Assembly: GCA_002690445.1 (NCBI GenBank)
Contig: NZER01000164.1
Coordinates: 1-16,600 of the forward strand
DNA length: 16,600 bases
Direction: 5' to 3'
DNA from: Candidatus Pacearchaeota archaeon
Lineage (GTDB): Archaea; Nanoarchaeota; Nanoarchaeia; Pacearchaeales; GW2011-AR1
The stretch's first letter is position 1. Each line of letters begins with the position of its first letter. This document shows positions 1 through 6,093 of the stretch, piece after piece. The translations under genes were made by a program, and so were the position numbers. The notes under the pieces were generated by a model, which saw only the letters and a list, made by a program, of their open reading frames with translations, was not told where the DNA came from and made no database searches.

Positions 1-1
1 C

Positions 2-85
2 AAGATTGACATTGACGAAGCGCTGGCGCTTAAGATGCGCTACAATCGGACGCGGCCCTATCGGCACGGGAATAAGGCGTGCTGA
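2..85 (+). CDS. 3' end of an upstream gene, function unknown (partial)
   Basis: The window opens inside a reading frame that encodes 27 residues (beginning KIDIDEALALKMRYN, ending RHGNKAC) and stops at TGA 83-85. The segment looks protein-like, with an amphipathic helix followed by a basic tail, but it is too short to assign a family. I prefer this frame because its stop leaves the promoter at 153-181 outside coding sequence. The neighbouring frame (3-185) is also open and ends in a Cys-rich tail, so the true frame is uncertain. The start lies outside the window. Confidence 0.4.
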   Translation, partial: KIDIDEALALKMRYNRTRPYRHGNKAC

Positions 86-152
86 TACTCACGCGGGCGT
101 AAGTGGGGCAAATTGCGGCGCTAAGAGGGCTCTAAGGCGAAATGGGCAGGAC

Positions 153-181
153 TTGACAAAGTGTGCTGGATGTGGTATGAT
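153..181 (+). promoter_or_regulatory. Sigma70/SigA-type promoter with extended -10
   Basis: The -35 box is a perfect TTGACA (153-158), the spacer is 17 bp, and the -10 box is TATGAT (176-181), one mismatch from consensus. A TGG just before it (173-175) provides the extended -10 TG motif. Transcription is expected to start around 186-190. It is the only near-consensus promoter I found in the window, and no + strand gene downstream is separated from its neighbour by more than about 45 bp, so it plausibly drives the whole ParB-to-tail operon. Sequence match only; no expression evidence. Confidence 0.7.
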
Positions 182-189
182 GTAAACTA

Positions 190-304
190 GGTTCGTACCC
201 TGACCGTGGAAGCGTACATACCTTCTAGGAGTTGTGGAACTCCGTTGCAAAGGGACCGACTGATAATCGGAAAGCACGATTCGCTCCCCAAACTTGTACG
301 AACC
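190..304 (+). ncRNA. Candidate structured leader RNA (multi-helix domain closed by a 9-bp stem)
   Basis: GGTTCGTAC (190-198) is perfectly complementary to GTACGAACC (296-304), forming a 9-bp closing helix that begins at or within a few bases of the predicted start site. Inside it I can draw three more elements: a hairpin 207-227 (8 bp including one G-U, one bulged C, loop ACAT), an immediately adjacent perfect hairpin 228-243 (GGAGTT/AACTCC, loop GTGG), and a composite arm with 252-255/285-288 and 256-259/267-270. This is the architecture of a multi-branched RNA domain. It does not match any riboswitch or ribozyme consensus I could recall. It could be the 5' leader of the late mRNA or a separate small RNA ended by the hairpin at 334-362. 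The helices were found by eye, with no energy or covariation calculation. Confidence 0.5.
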
Positions 305-332
305 GACTTGGATAGCCAACCGGCTATCGGTT
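301..332 (+). promoter_or_regulatory. Alternative hairpin competing with the leader closing stem
   Basis: AACCGA (301-306) pairs with TCGGTT (327-332), and TAGCC (313-317) pairs with GGCTA (322-326) around an AACC loop, with a 6-nt bulge (307-312) between the helices. Bases 301-304 are also the last four bases of the 190-198/296-304 closing helix, so the two structures exclude each other. That is the usual logic of a switching leader, though no function is shown. Confidence 0.35.
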
Positions 333-333
333 G

Positions 334-370
334 CGCCACACTCCAGATGGCCGGGTGTGGCGTTCTTGCT
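334..370 (+). terminator. Terminator-like hairpin in the leader, upstream of the first structural-operon gene
   Basis: CGCCACAC (334-341) and GTGTGGCG (355-362) form a perfect 8-bp GC-rich stem. It can be extended by a T-G wobble and a C-G pair to leave a 9-nt loop, and it is followed at once by TTCTTGCT (363-370, five T of eight). The tract is only moderately T-rich, so this could be a leaky terminator, an attenuator or simply a stable hairpin. It sits 19 bp before the ATG at 382, so efficient termination here would silence the downstream cassette unless read through. Confidence 0.45.
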
Positions 371-381
371 ATGTGAGGCAC

Positions 382-1008
382 ATGACAACCATCGCTGACT
401 TGAAACCAGACCCACGAAACGTCCGACAGCATAACCCCCGTAACATCGGCATGATCGTGAATGCCCTTCAGCAAGTCGGTGCCGCCCGCTCTATCGTTCT
501 GGACGAAGACAATGTGATACTAGCGGGCAATGGTGTGATCGAGGCCGCGGCTGAGGCGGGCATCGAGCGGGTACGGATCATCGAGGCCGACGGTGAGGAG
601 ATCATAGCCGTCAGACGTTCTGGGCTGACGGCAGAACAGAAGCAGAAGCTCGCGCTCTACGACAACCGCACGGCGGAGCTGGCAGAGTGGGATACTGAGG
701 CGCTGGCTGATATCGGGGAGGAACTGGACCTGGGGGAGTTCTTCACGGGGACAGAGTTGGCGATACTGGATCAGCGGTTCGTGGGCGAGGGAGACGATCC
801 TTATGCTGAATGGCAGGGGATGCCGGAATTTGAGCAGGAAGACCAGTCTTCGTATCAGGCGATTCACGTACATTTCCGATGTAGGGAGCACGTTGAGACG
901 TTTGCACGATTAGTAGAGCAAAAGCTGAGCGAGAAAACTAGGGCGATTTGGTACCCAGAGGCGGCGAAGATAGATATGAAAAGCGAACGTTTCGCCGATG
1001 AATCCTAG
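382..1008 (+). CDS. ParB-like nuclease-fold protein
   Basis: This 208-residue protein has an N-terminal ParB/sulfiredoxin-fold domain. The opening MTTIADLKPDPRN and residues 10-33 resemble the ParB entry motif, and ILAGNGVIEAA (46-56) occupies the place of the usual GERR/GHxR box, without its arginines. LALYDNRTAELAEWD (90-104) is typical of phage ParB-like proteins found with DNA methylase or modification genes. A second small domain follows, with YQAIHVHF (158-165) and TRAIWYP (186-192). I chose ATG 382 over the in-frame TTG 331 because 331-381 overlaps the terminator-like hairpin and a GAGG lies at 375-378, though at a short 3-nt spacing. The 3' end overlaps the glycosyltransferase start by 11 bp, so the two are probably co-translated. 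Family studies place such ParB domains in DNA-base-modification operons. Nuclease activity cannot be assumed because the core box is degenerate. Confidence 0.85.
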   Translation: MTTIADLKPDPRNVRQHNPRNIGMIVNALQQVGAARSIVLDEDNVILAGNGVIEAAAEAGIERVRIIEADGEEIIAVRRSGLTAEQKQKLALYDNRTAELAEWDTEALADIGEELDLGEFFTGTELAILDQRFVGEGDDPYAEWQGMPEFEQEDQSSYQAIHVHFRCREHVETFARLVEQKLSEKTRAIWYPEAAKIDMKSERFADES

Positions 1009-1819
1009 ATACCCTATTTTCATCCCGACGAAGGGGAGATGGGAAAGCCGCCAAACTATCAAGGCACTCGAAAGAATCGGGGTGCCTTATAAGGCGGTTA
1101 TTGAGGCGCAGGAGTATGATAATTACGCGGCTGTGATAAGCCCGGAGAATATCGTCGTACTACCCCATCGGGATAAGGGCCTGGTCGTTACGCGGAATTG
1201 GATATGGGATTATGCGTTAGAGTTAGGCGCTGAGAGATTCTGGACGGTAGATGATAATGTCAAGGACTTCTGGCGGTGGAATCGGAATAGGAAGCTACGA
1301 GCGCATACGGGCTCAATCTTTCGTGCGATAGAAGACTTTATCGATAGATATGAGAACGTACCAATCGCGGGCATGAATTATTTCATGTTTATTAAGCAGA
1401 AATATGATGATGCTCCGATCAGGCTGAATACCCGTGTATACTCTAATATGCTCCTTCAAGCAGATACGTCGTTTCGGAATCGGGGATTCTATAACGACGA
1501 TACGGACCTATGCCTTCAAGTTCTCAAGGACGGCCAGTGTACGGTACTATTCAATGCGTTCTTAATTGAGAAGTCGGTGACTATGACCGTGAAAGGCGGT
1601 ATGACGCAGCACTACCAAGGGGATGGCCGCCTGAAGATGGCTCAGTCACTCCAACGCCAGCATCCCGACGTCGTGAAGATCACGCGCAAGTGGGGGCGCT
1701 GGCAGCATCAGGTTGACTATCGCCCGTTTAAGGGGAATCGACTGAAGCGCAAGCCGGGCGTGGTGATACCAGAGGGCAACAACGAATACGGGATGAAGCT
1801 GGTGCATGTGGCGGCGTGA
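998..1819 (+). CDS. TET/JBP-associated glycosyltransferase (TAGT family), predicted DNA base glycosyltransferase
   Basis: The 273-residue protein matches the TAGT pattern along its whole length: YPIFIPTKGR (5-14), GVPYKAVIEAQEYDNY (28-43), the metal-binding-like DDN (85-87) after ELGAERFWTV, ENVPIAGMNYFMF (119-131), LNTRVYS (143-149), YNDDTDLCLQVLKDG (165-179), VTMTVKGGMTQ (194-204) and RQHPDVV (220-226). TAGT proteins are nucleotide-sugar-dependent enzymes associated with phage TET/JBP dioxygenases. They are proposed to attach sugars to hydroxymethylated pyrimidines in DNA. I infer that this phage protects its genome by sugar-decorated bases; the actual base, sugar and partner enzymes are not visible here. 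The ATG sits inside the end of the ParB-like gene and has no clear ribosome binding site, suggesting coupling. GC in the stretch I counted (1321-1440) is near 40%, well below most structural genes sampled. Confidence 0.9.
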   Translation: MNPRYPIFIPTKGRWESRQTIKALERIGVPYKAVIEAQEYDNYAAVISPENIVVLPHRDKGLVVTRNWIWDYALELGAERFWTVDDNVKDFWRWNRNRKLRAHTGSIFRAIEDFIDRYENVPIAGMNYFMFIKQKYDDAPIRLNTRVYSNMLLQADTSFRNRGFYNDDTDLCLQVLKDGQCTVLFNAFLIEKSVTMTVKGGMTQHYQGDGRLKMAQSLQRQHPDVVKITRKWGRWQHQVDYRPFKGNRLKRKPGVVIPEGNNEYGMKLVHVAA

Positions 1820-1822
1820 ACG

Positions 1823-2323
1823 ATGAAACTGAACAGTCGACAGGGAGTCATAGATAAGCGCCGAACGTTAGTAGGTAGAGCCCATTTGCGTGGCGCATCT
1901 TTCCGAGAGATCGTTGAGGGCCTACAACGTGACAAGCGCGTGGACCCGGAGACGGGCGAGGAGTGGTCACTTGGCTTCAACCCCGGCACTGGTAACCCGT
2001 GGTCGCTCGGCACGATCCACAATGATATCAAGCATATCCATGAACAGTGGCGGCGGGAAGCTACGCGGGATGTGGCGGAATATGTCCGTCGGCAACTGGC
2101 CGAGCTTCAGGAGGTACGGCGAGAAGCCTACCGACAGGGTCGCCTCGATTGGGTGCTCAAATCCCTTATGCAAGAGGCCCAGCTACTCGGACTGAACGAA
2201 CCGGAGAAGTATGAGCTTATCAGAGATGCAGACGAACGGCGCGCAGCCATCGAGCATGATCTGGCGGAGCTTGCCCGACTCAGAGCTGGCGGCGTACCAC
2301 GAGGAGTTGCTGAGGCAGCTTAG
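1823..2323 (+). CDS. Terminase small subunit (TerS-like)
   Basis: A 166-residue, largely helical, charged protein directly upstream of the large terminase. The N-terminal part (about 1-70) resembles a helix-turn-helix DNA-recognition region but contains an inserted Gly/Trp-rich segment (DPETGEEWSLG, then GTGNPWSLG). The middle (about 85-135, with QLAELQEVRREAYRQGRLDWV and LLGLNEPEKYEL) matches the helical oligomerisation region of phage TerS proteins, which recognise phage DNA and regulate the packaging motor. It starts 3 bp after the glycosyltransferase stop and ends 112 bp inside the TerL reading frame if TerL starts at 2211. Assignment rests on position and overall pattern; no unique motif proves it. 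Confidence 0.78.
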   Translation: MKLNSRQGVIDKRRTLVGRAHLRGASFREIVEGLQRDKRVDPETGEEWSLGFNPGTGNPWSLGTIHNDIKHIHEQWRREATRDVAEYVRRQLAELQEVRREAYRQGRLDWVLKSLMQEAQLLGLNEPEKYELIRDADERRAAIEHDLAELARLRAGGVPRGVAEAA

Positions 2324-3563
2324 TGAGGAACGTAGACGGCCAGAGTTCCGAAGTTATGCAAAGAAACTCCAAACCTCCGACGCACCCGAGATCATCCTCT
2401 CTGGGCCAGCAGGCACCGGCAAAACCCGCGCCAACCTCAATAAGCTGTACGAATGCGCCAAGCGATACAAGGGCTTCCGGGGCGCAATCATGCGACAGAC
2501 TAGGGCGTCACTCACCGACACTGCATTGGTCACGTGGGAACGGGACGTACTGGGACTTGATCATCCATTGGTCGTCAACGGGTCGCAGCGCCAGTGGCGT
2601 CATAGTTATCGATTCGACAACGGATCAGAGGTCGTCGTGGCGGGTTTGGACAAGCCCAGCCGAGTCCTATCCGCCGAATACGATATCATCCTAGTAGTCC
2701 AGGCTGAGGAGACTTATGAGGCCGACTGGGAACTGCTCAGTACCAGGCTCCGCAATCACAGAATGCCCTATCAGCAGATGCTTGGAGATTGCAACCCGGA
2801 GCACCCACAGCACTGGATACGTCAACGATCAGGAGTTGGCACGCTTGAGCTATGGCATACTCGACACGAAGATAACCCTCTTCTGTGGGACGGTGCTGAC
2901 TGGACTGAGTACGGCGCTGACTATCTGGCCCGTCTGGATCGCCTCACTGGCACGCGGAAGGCACGTCTCCGCTTCGGTCAGTGGGTCCAGGCTGAAGGCG
3001 TAGTCTATGAGGAGTTCACAGAGGCCACGCACGTCTTATATCGTGACCGAAGCGAGTTCCGGTGGTTCGTGGCCGGTGTTGACGAAGGATTTACGAATCC
3101 GGCCGTCTTCATCGTTTTCGGAGTGGACGCTGACGACCGGCTGCATGCCATGCGGGAGTTCTACAAGAGGCAAGTCCAGCAAGCGGACTTCGTACAAGAG
3201 GCCGCGGACATGACGGCGGAGTATGGGATTTCGACCGTCTATGTTGACCCGTCGGCCGCTGGGCTGATTGCGGCGATGCAGACCAAAGGCGTTCCGGCCA
3301 TAGCCGCAGACAATGCGGTGTATGATGGTATTCAGGCTGTCAAGGGAATGCTGGCTATTGCAGATGATAGTAGGCCACGGTTGACGGTTGACCCGTCATG
3401 TGTGAATCTTATATCTGAATTCGGCATGTACGCGTGGAAGGAACGGCGCACGGGGCAGGTGGATGAACCTGAGAAGGTGAATGATCACGCGATGGATGCT
3501 ACTCGCTACTCAGTCAAGAGCATGGCGCAAGCCGTCACCGGGAGCATATTCGCATGGGCCTGA
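2211..3563 (+). CDS. terL: Terminase large subunit (packaging ATPase and nuclease)
   Basis: The 450-residue protein has both TerL domains. In the ATPase half, Walker A is GPAGTGKT (65-72), the Walker B region is YDIILVVQAEE (157-167) with E166/E167 as likely catalytic acids, and the coupling motif is LGDCNPEHPQHW (191-202). In the RNase-H-like nuclease half, the acidic positions are D291 (VAGVDEGFTNP), D346 (TVYVDPSAAG) and D425/D429 (NDHAMDATRYS). It translocates DNA into proheads and cuts concatemers, docking on the portal encoded next. ATG 2211 has a GGAG at 2203-2206 but a long overlap with terS. ATG 2256 would shorten the overlap but lacks a visible ribosome binding site, so the first 15 residues are uncertain. 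The stop overlaps the portal start by 10 bp. Confidence 0.95.
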   Translation: MSLSEMQTNGAQPSSMIWRSLPDSELAAYHEELLRQLSEERRRPEFRSYAKKLQTSDAPEIILSGPAGTGKTRANLNKLYECAKRYKGFRGAIMRQTRASLTDTALVTWERDVLGLDHPLVVNGSQRQWRHSYRFDNGSEVVVAGLDKPSRVLSAEYDIILVVQAEETYEADWELLSTRLRNHRMPYQQMLGDCNPEHPQHWIRQRSGVGTLELWHTRHEDNPLLWDGADWTEYGADYLARLDRLTGTRKARLRFGQWVQAEGVVYEEFTEATHVLYRDRSEFRWFVAGVDEGFTNPAVFIVFGVDADDRLHAMREFYKRQVQQADFVQEAADMTAEYGISTVYVDPSAAGLIAAMQTKGVPAIAADNAVYDGIQAVKGMLAIADDSRPRLTVDPSCVNLISEFGMYAWKERRTGQVDEPEKVNDHAMDATRYSVKSMAQAVTGSIFAWA

Positions 3564-5668
3564 TTGACTGGGTGAGATTCCAGGCGAGGGCCTTCGTCTT
3601 GGGCTCCGACATCTCACGATCCGACATGGGCTGGGGCAAAGACACGCAGGACTATCAGCCGCCCGAATACGCCGACTATCAGGCCACCAGTAACGGGGTG
3701 TACGCGTGTAGCAAGCTACGGTCCGACCTTCTGGCCAGTCTACCGCTACGATTGTACACGACTGACAGGGAGGGTGAGCGCACAGAGGTCGTGAGCGGGC
3801 GACTGTATGAGCTCCTGAAGTTCGTCAATCCATTCTGGACGTGGAACCGATTGATCCGCATGACCGAACTGAGCATGTGCATCTTCGGTGAATCGTATTG
3901 GTTCGTGGAACGTGGGGAATCAGGGATGCTCCCGCCGCGGGAAATCTGGTGGGCGCGGCCAGACAAGGTGCGTATCGTGCCTGACCGTGAGAACTACATA
4001 AGCCACTTCCTCTACAAGCCTGACAGCGGCGAAGAGGATATCAGATTCGAGCCTTCTGAGACCGTGTGGATGCCGCTTCCGAACATCAAGGATGAATTCG
4101 AGGGGCTGGCCCCACTGGCAGCGGCAAGGCTTGCGGCCGATACGGCAAGTGCGGCGCTGAAGAGCAATCGAAACCTATTCGCGCAAGGCCTCCAGATGGG
4201 CGGAATGGTCATGCCGGCTGAGGCAAAGGGTGGCGGTCATGTTCCGTGGACTGTAGAGCAACGCGACGAATTGACAGAGGACCTTAACCAGAAGTACAAA
4301 GGCGTACAGAAGGCCCACAAGTGGGGGGTATTCCGGACGCGTATCGACATACGCGAGGCCACCATCACGCCGAAAGACGCAGAGTTCCTGGGCCTCATGA
4401 AGTGGAGCCTTGAGGATATCTGCCGGGCCTACCAGGTGCCGCTTGACCTGATTGGTGGCCAGCGTACGTATGAGAACTACGACGCGGCCATGAAAGCCAT
4501 GTGGACCCAGTGCGTCTTGCCCGAAGCCATATTCATCGCTGACGAACTTGAAGAGCGTTTCCTTCCGGCGACGGGTGAGGCAGACGCGGCGGAGTTCGAC
4601 GCGTCGGGCGTGCCGGTCTTGCAAGAGGATCGGGAGAAGACCGTCAATCAGATGCACTCCCTCCACGGAATGGGCGTGCCGCTTAACCCGCTATTGTCGG
4701 AGTTCATGCCGCAACTGTTACCGAAGTCGGAGACGGGCAAACAAGAGGGCTATCCGTGGGGAGATACCTGGTGGGCGCCGATGACTGTAGCGCCAGTAGG
4801 CGCAGCAGATCCGCTAGAGGAGCCCATTGAGGCGGAGCCGGAAGAGACGGACGACGAGGAGCCACGCAGCCGCCATGTTCGCGTCATAGAGTACGACAGC
4901 CAAGAGCATCGACGCCTATGGCGCATATTCGCACGACGGACGGAGCGATGGGAAGATCGAGTCGCGGAAGAGGTATCCGCGCTTTTCCGTCGCCAACGTG
5001 ATTCGGTGGTTGACAAGATCAAGGCGGAGCCGGAGCGGGCCTTGATTGACAAGATATTCAGCAAGGCGCAATGGATCAAGGTCTTCCGCCAAGCCATCCG
5101 CCCGATACTAGGGGCCGTGGCCAATGACTTTGGTGACGAAGCGTTGACTACACTCGGCCTTGAGATGGGTTTTGACGTCAACCAGCCTGCGTCCGTCCGC
5201 TTCCTGGAGCAACGAGCGCAGCGGTTCGCCAAGCGCGTCAACGATACGACGTGGGTAAAGCTCCAGGCGTCACTGGCTGAGGGCATGGGGGCCGGGGAAA
5301 GCACCGAAGAGCTAGCGGAGAGAGTCGAAGACCTGTTTACCTCCTGGTATCGCAAGACCGGCGACACTGAGATGCTAGCCAAGGCCACGCGGAGTTGGGT
5401 TATTGCGCGGACAGAGGTAATTGGTGCGAGCAACGGCGGGACGCTCTTGGCGTGGAAACAGAGCGACGTGGTGGACAGCAAGACGTGGCTGGCGGCGCTG
5501 GATGAGCGGACGCGAGTGACGCATACGATCATGCACGGCCAGACGGTCATGCTGGGCGAAGACTTTGAATCACCGGAAGGTGCGACGGGCCCAGCACCAG
5601 GGCAGATGGGTGAGGCTGGGGAGGATATCAATTGCCGTTGCACTATGACGGCGGGGATCAGGTTCTAG
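3554..5668 (+). CDS. Portal protein fused to a MuF-type head morphogenesis domain
   Basis: The 704-residue product combines two usually separate proteins. Residues 1 to about 410 are an HK97-family portal: an N-terminal tail, YACSKLRSDLLASLPLRLY, WARPDKVRIVP, and LEDICRAYQVPLDLIGG with ENYDAAMKAMW near the crown/clip region. It forms the dodecameric vertex for DNA entry and tail attachment. An acidic linker (about 416-438, EEPIEAEPEETDDEEP) joins it to a C-terminal MuF (SPP1 gp7/Mu gpF-like) domain. That domain is recognised by VIARTEVIGASNGG (616-629), ALDERTRVTH (648-657) and INCRC (692-696), and is thought to be a minor internal head component. The start overlaps terL. A total length near 700 residues fits portal plus MuF with no frameshift. 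Confidence 0.95.
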   Translation: MGLIDWVRFQARAFVLGSDISRSDMGWGKDTQDYQPPEYADYQATSNGVYACSKLRSDLLASLPLRLYTTDREGERTEVVSGRLYELLKFVNPFWTWNRLIRMTELSMCIFGESYWFVERGESGMLPPREIWWARPDKVRIVPDRENYISHFLYKPDSGEEDIRFEPSETVWMPLPNIKDEFEGLAPLAAARLAADTASAALKSNRNLFAQGLQMGGMVMPAEAKGGGHVPWTVEQRDELTEDLNQKYKGVQKAHKWGVFRTRIDIREATITPKDAEFLGLMKWSLEDICRAYQVPLDLIGGQRTYENYDAAMKAMWTQCVLPEAIFIADELEERFLPATGEADAAEFDASGVPVLQEDREKTVNQMHSLHGMGVPLNPLLSEFMPQLLPKSETGKQEGYPWGDTWWAPMTVAPVGAADPLEEPIEAEPEETDDEEPRSRHVRVIEYDSQEHRRLWRIFARRTERWEDRVAEEVSALFRRQRDSVVDKIKAEPERALIDKIFSKAQWIKVFRQAIRPILGAVANDFGDEALTTLGLEMGFDVNQPASVRFLEQRAQRFAKRVNDTTWVKLQASLAEGMGAGESTEELAERVEDLFTSWYRKTGDTEMLAKATRSWVIARTEVIGASNGGTLLAWKQSDVVDSKTWLAALDERTRVTHTIMHGQTVMLGEDFESPEGATGPAPGQMGEAGEDINCRCTMTAGIRF

Positions 5669-5683
5669 GAGGGGGGTTGTAAC

Positions 5684-5914
5684 ATGGGCTTCGGTGACTT
5701 TCACCTGTCATACGGTGCTCTAGCAGAGTTCCTGGGGATAACGGATGCCAAGATCGTACATGTCCAGGGAGGCTATGCAGGAGGGAGGTTGAGGATAGTG
5801 GTCGAAAGTGAAGAGATCAAAGGTGGCCTCTCATATGCGCCAGTTGTGTTATTGCTCCTAGCCTCAGCGCAAGGGGTGAGTTTCCGCCAACTATCGGTGG
5901 AGGTTGAAACATGA
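5684..5914 (+). CDS. Small hypothetical protein in the head module
   Basis: A 76-residue protein with a strong AGGAGG ribosome binding site (5667-5672) overlapping the portal stop. It has no motif I recognise. It contains a Gly-rich beta-like middle (HVQGGYAGGRLRIVVESEEI) and a hydrophobic stretch (YAPVVLLLLASA, about 51-62) that is too short to claim as a transmembrane segment. Its TGA overlaps the next ATG as ATGA, so translation is probably coupled. Position between portal and protease suggests a head-assembly or moron role, but this is a guess. Confidence 0.7.
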   Translation: MGFGDFHLSYGALAEFLGITDAKIVHVQGGYAGGRLRIVVESEEIKGGLSYAPVVLLLLASAQGVSFRQLSVEVET

Positions 5915-6087
5915 AATACCTGAGAGCATGGATAGTTAAGATGCGGAACTGGCAGTATTGGTTATGCTGCCTGAGAGGACATACTGTGTGGTATGGTCTT
6001 AACGTTGCGAAGGGCAAACGTGAGGCGGCGGGTTGCCAGACTTGCAGACGCGGACTACACTTGAGGGATATGATATGCAATACCTGA
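5911..6087 (+). CDS. Small cysteine-rich protein, possible zinc finger
   Basis: This 58-residue ORF begins in an ATGA overlap with the preceding gene and has a good GGAGG (5899-5903) 7 nt before its ATG. It is Trp/Arg-rich and has six cysteine-bearing positions of interest: CC at 19-20, a CQTC pair at 42-45, and C56. CC plus CxxC suggests a small metal-binding fold, and the segment CLRGHTVWYG is like those in small phage zinc-ribbon proteins. It ends 13 bp inside the protease gene. Its first seven codons nearly duplicate those of the protease (MKYLRAW versus MQYLRAY). It could also be a decayed duplicate start, so I am moderately confident it is expressed. Confidence 0.55.
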   Translation: MKYLRAWIVKMRNWQYWLCCLRGHTVWYGLNVAKGKREAAGCQTCRRGLHLRDMICNT

Positions 6088-6093
6088 GAGCAT
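5911..6093 (+). repeat. Imperfect direct repeat of a gene start (5911-5929 and 6075-6093)
   Basis: ATG followed by one variable base and AATACCTGAGAGCAT occurs at 5911-5929 and again at 6075-6093, 164 bp apart, with 18 of 19 bases identical. Both copies are the first codons of a gene, in the same codon phase. After the shared bases the two genes diverge completely. Confidence 0.75.

Noticed and set aside
3..185. A second open frame at the left edge, ending with a Cys-rich CGAKRALRR...CAGCG tail at TAA 183-185.
   Set aside because: It lacks a complete zinc-binding Cys set, and its end overlaps the strong promoter. The other frame (stop at 85) looks more protein-like. I cannot exclude it without upstream sequence.
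190..304. tRNA (GTTCG near 192) or hammerhead ribozyme (CTGATAA near 260) in the leader.
   Set aside because: There is no 7-bp acceptor/T-arm geometry or CCA-like end. The hammerhead core would need CTGATGA, a stem II and GAAA in the right order, which are absent.
190..332. CsrA/RsmA-binding sRNA suggested by several GGA triplets in the leader.
   Set aside because: The GGAs are mostly paired in the drawn helices and not arranged as repeated A(N)GGA hairpin loops.
331..381. TTG-initiated N-terminal extension of the ParB-like protein, and similar TTG extensions at 6033, 8505 and 10966.
   Set aside because: In each case a downstream ATG (382, 6075, 8538, 10969) fits the domain start, ribosome binding site or coupled stop better.
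4271..4299. TTGACA inside the portal gene as an internal promoter.
   Set aside because: The hexamer 17 bp downstream (GTACAA) is a poor -10, and the site is inside conserved coding sequence.
4750..5643. Minus-strand open frame (297 codons) opposite the MuF domain.
   Set aside because: Ser/Arg-rich composition and no recognisable motif; the + strand encodes a well-conserved portal-MuF protein.
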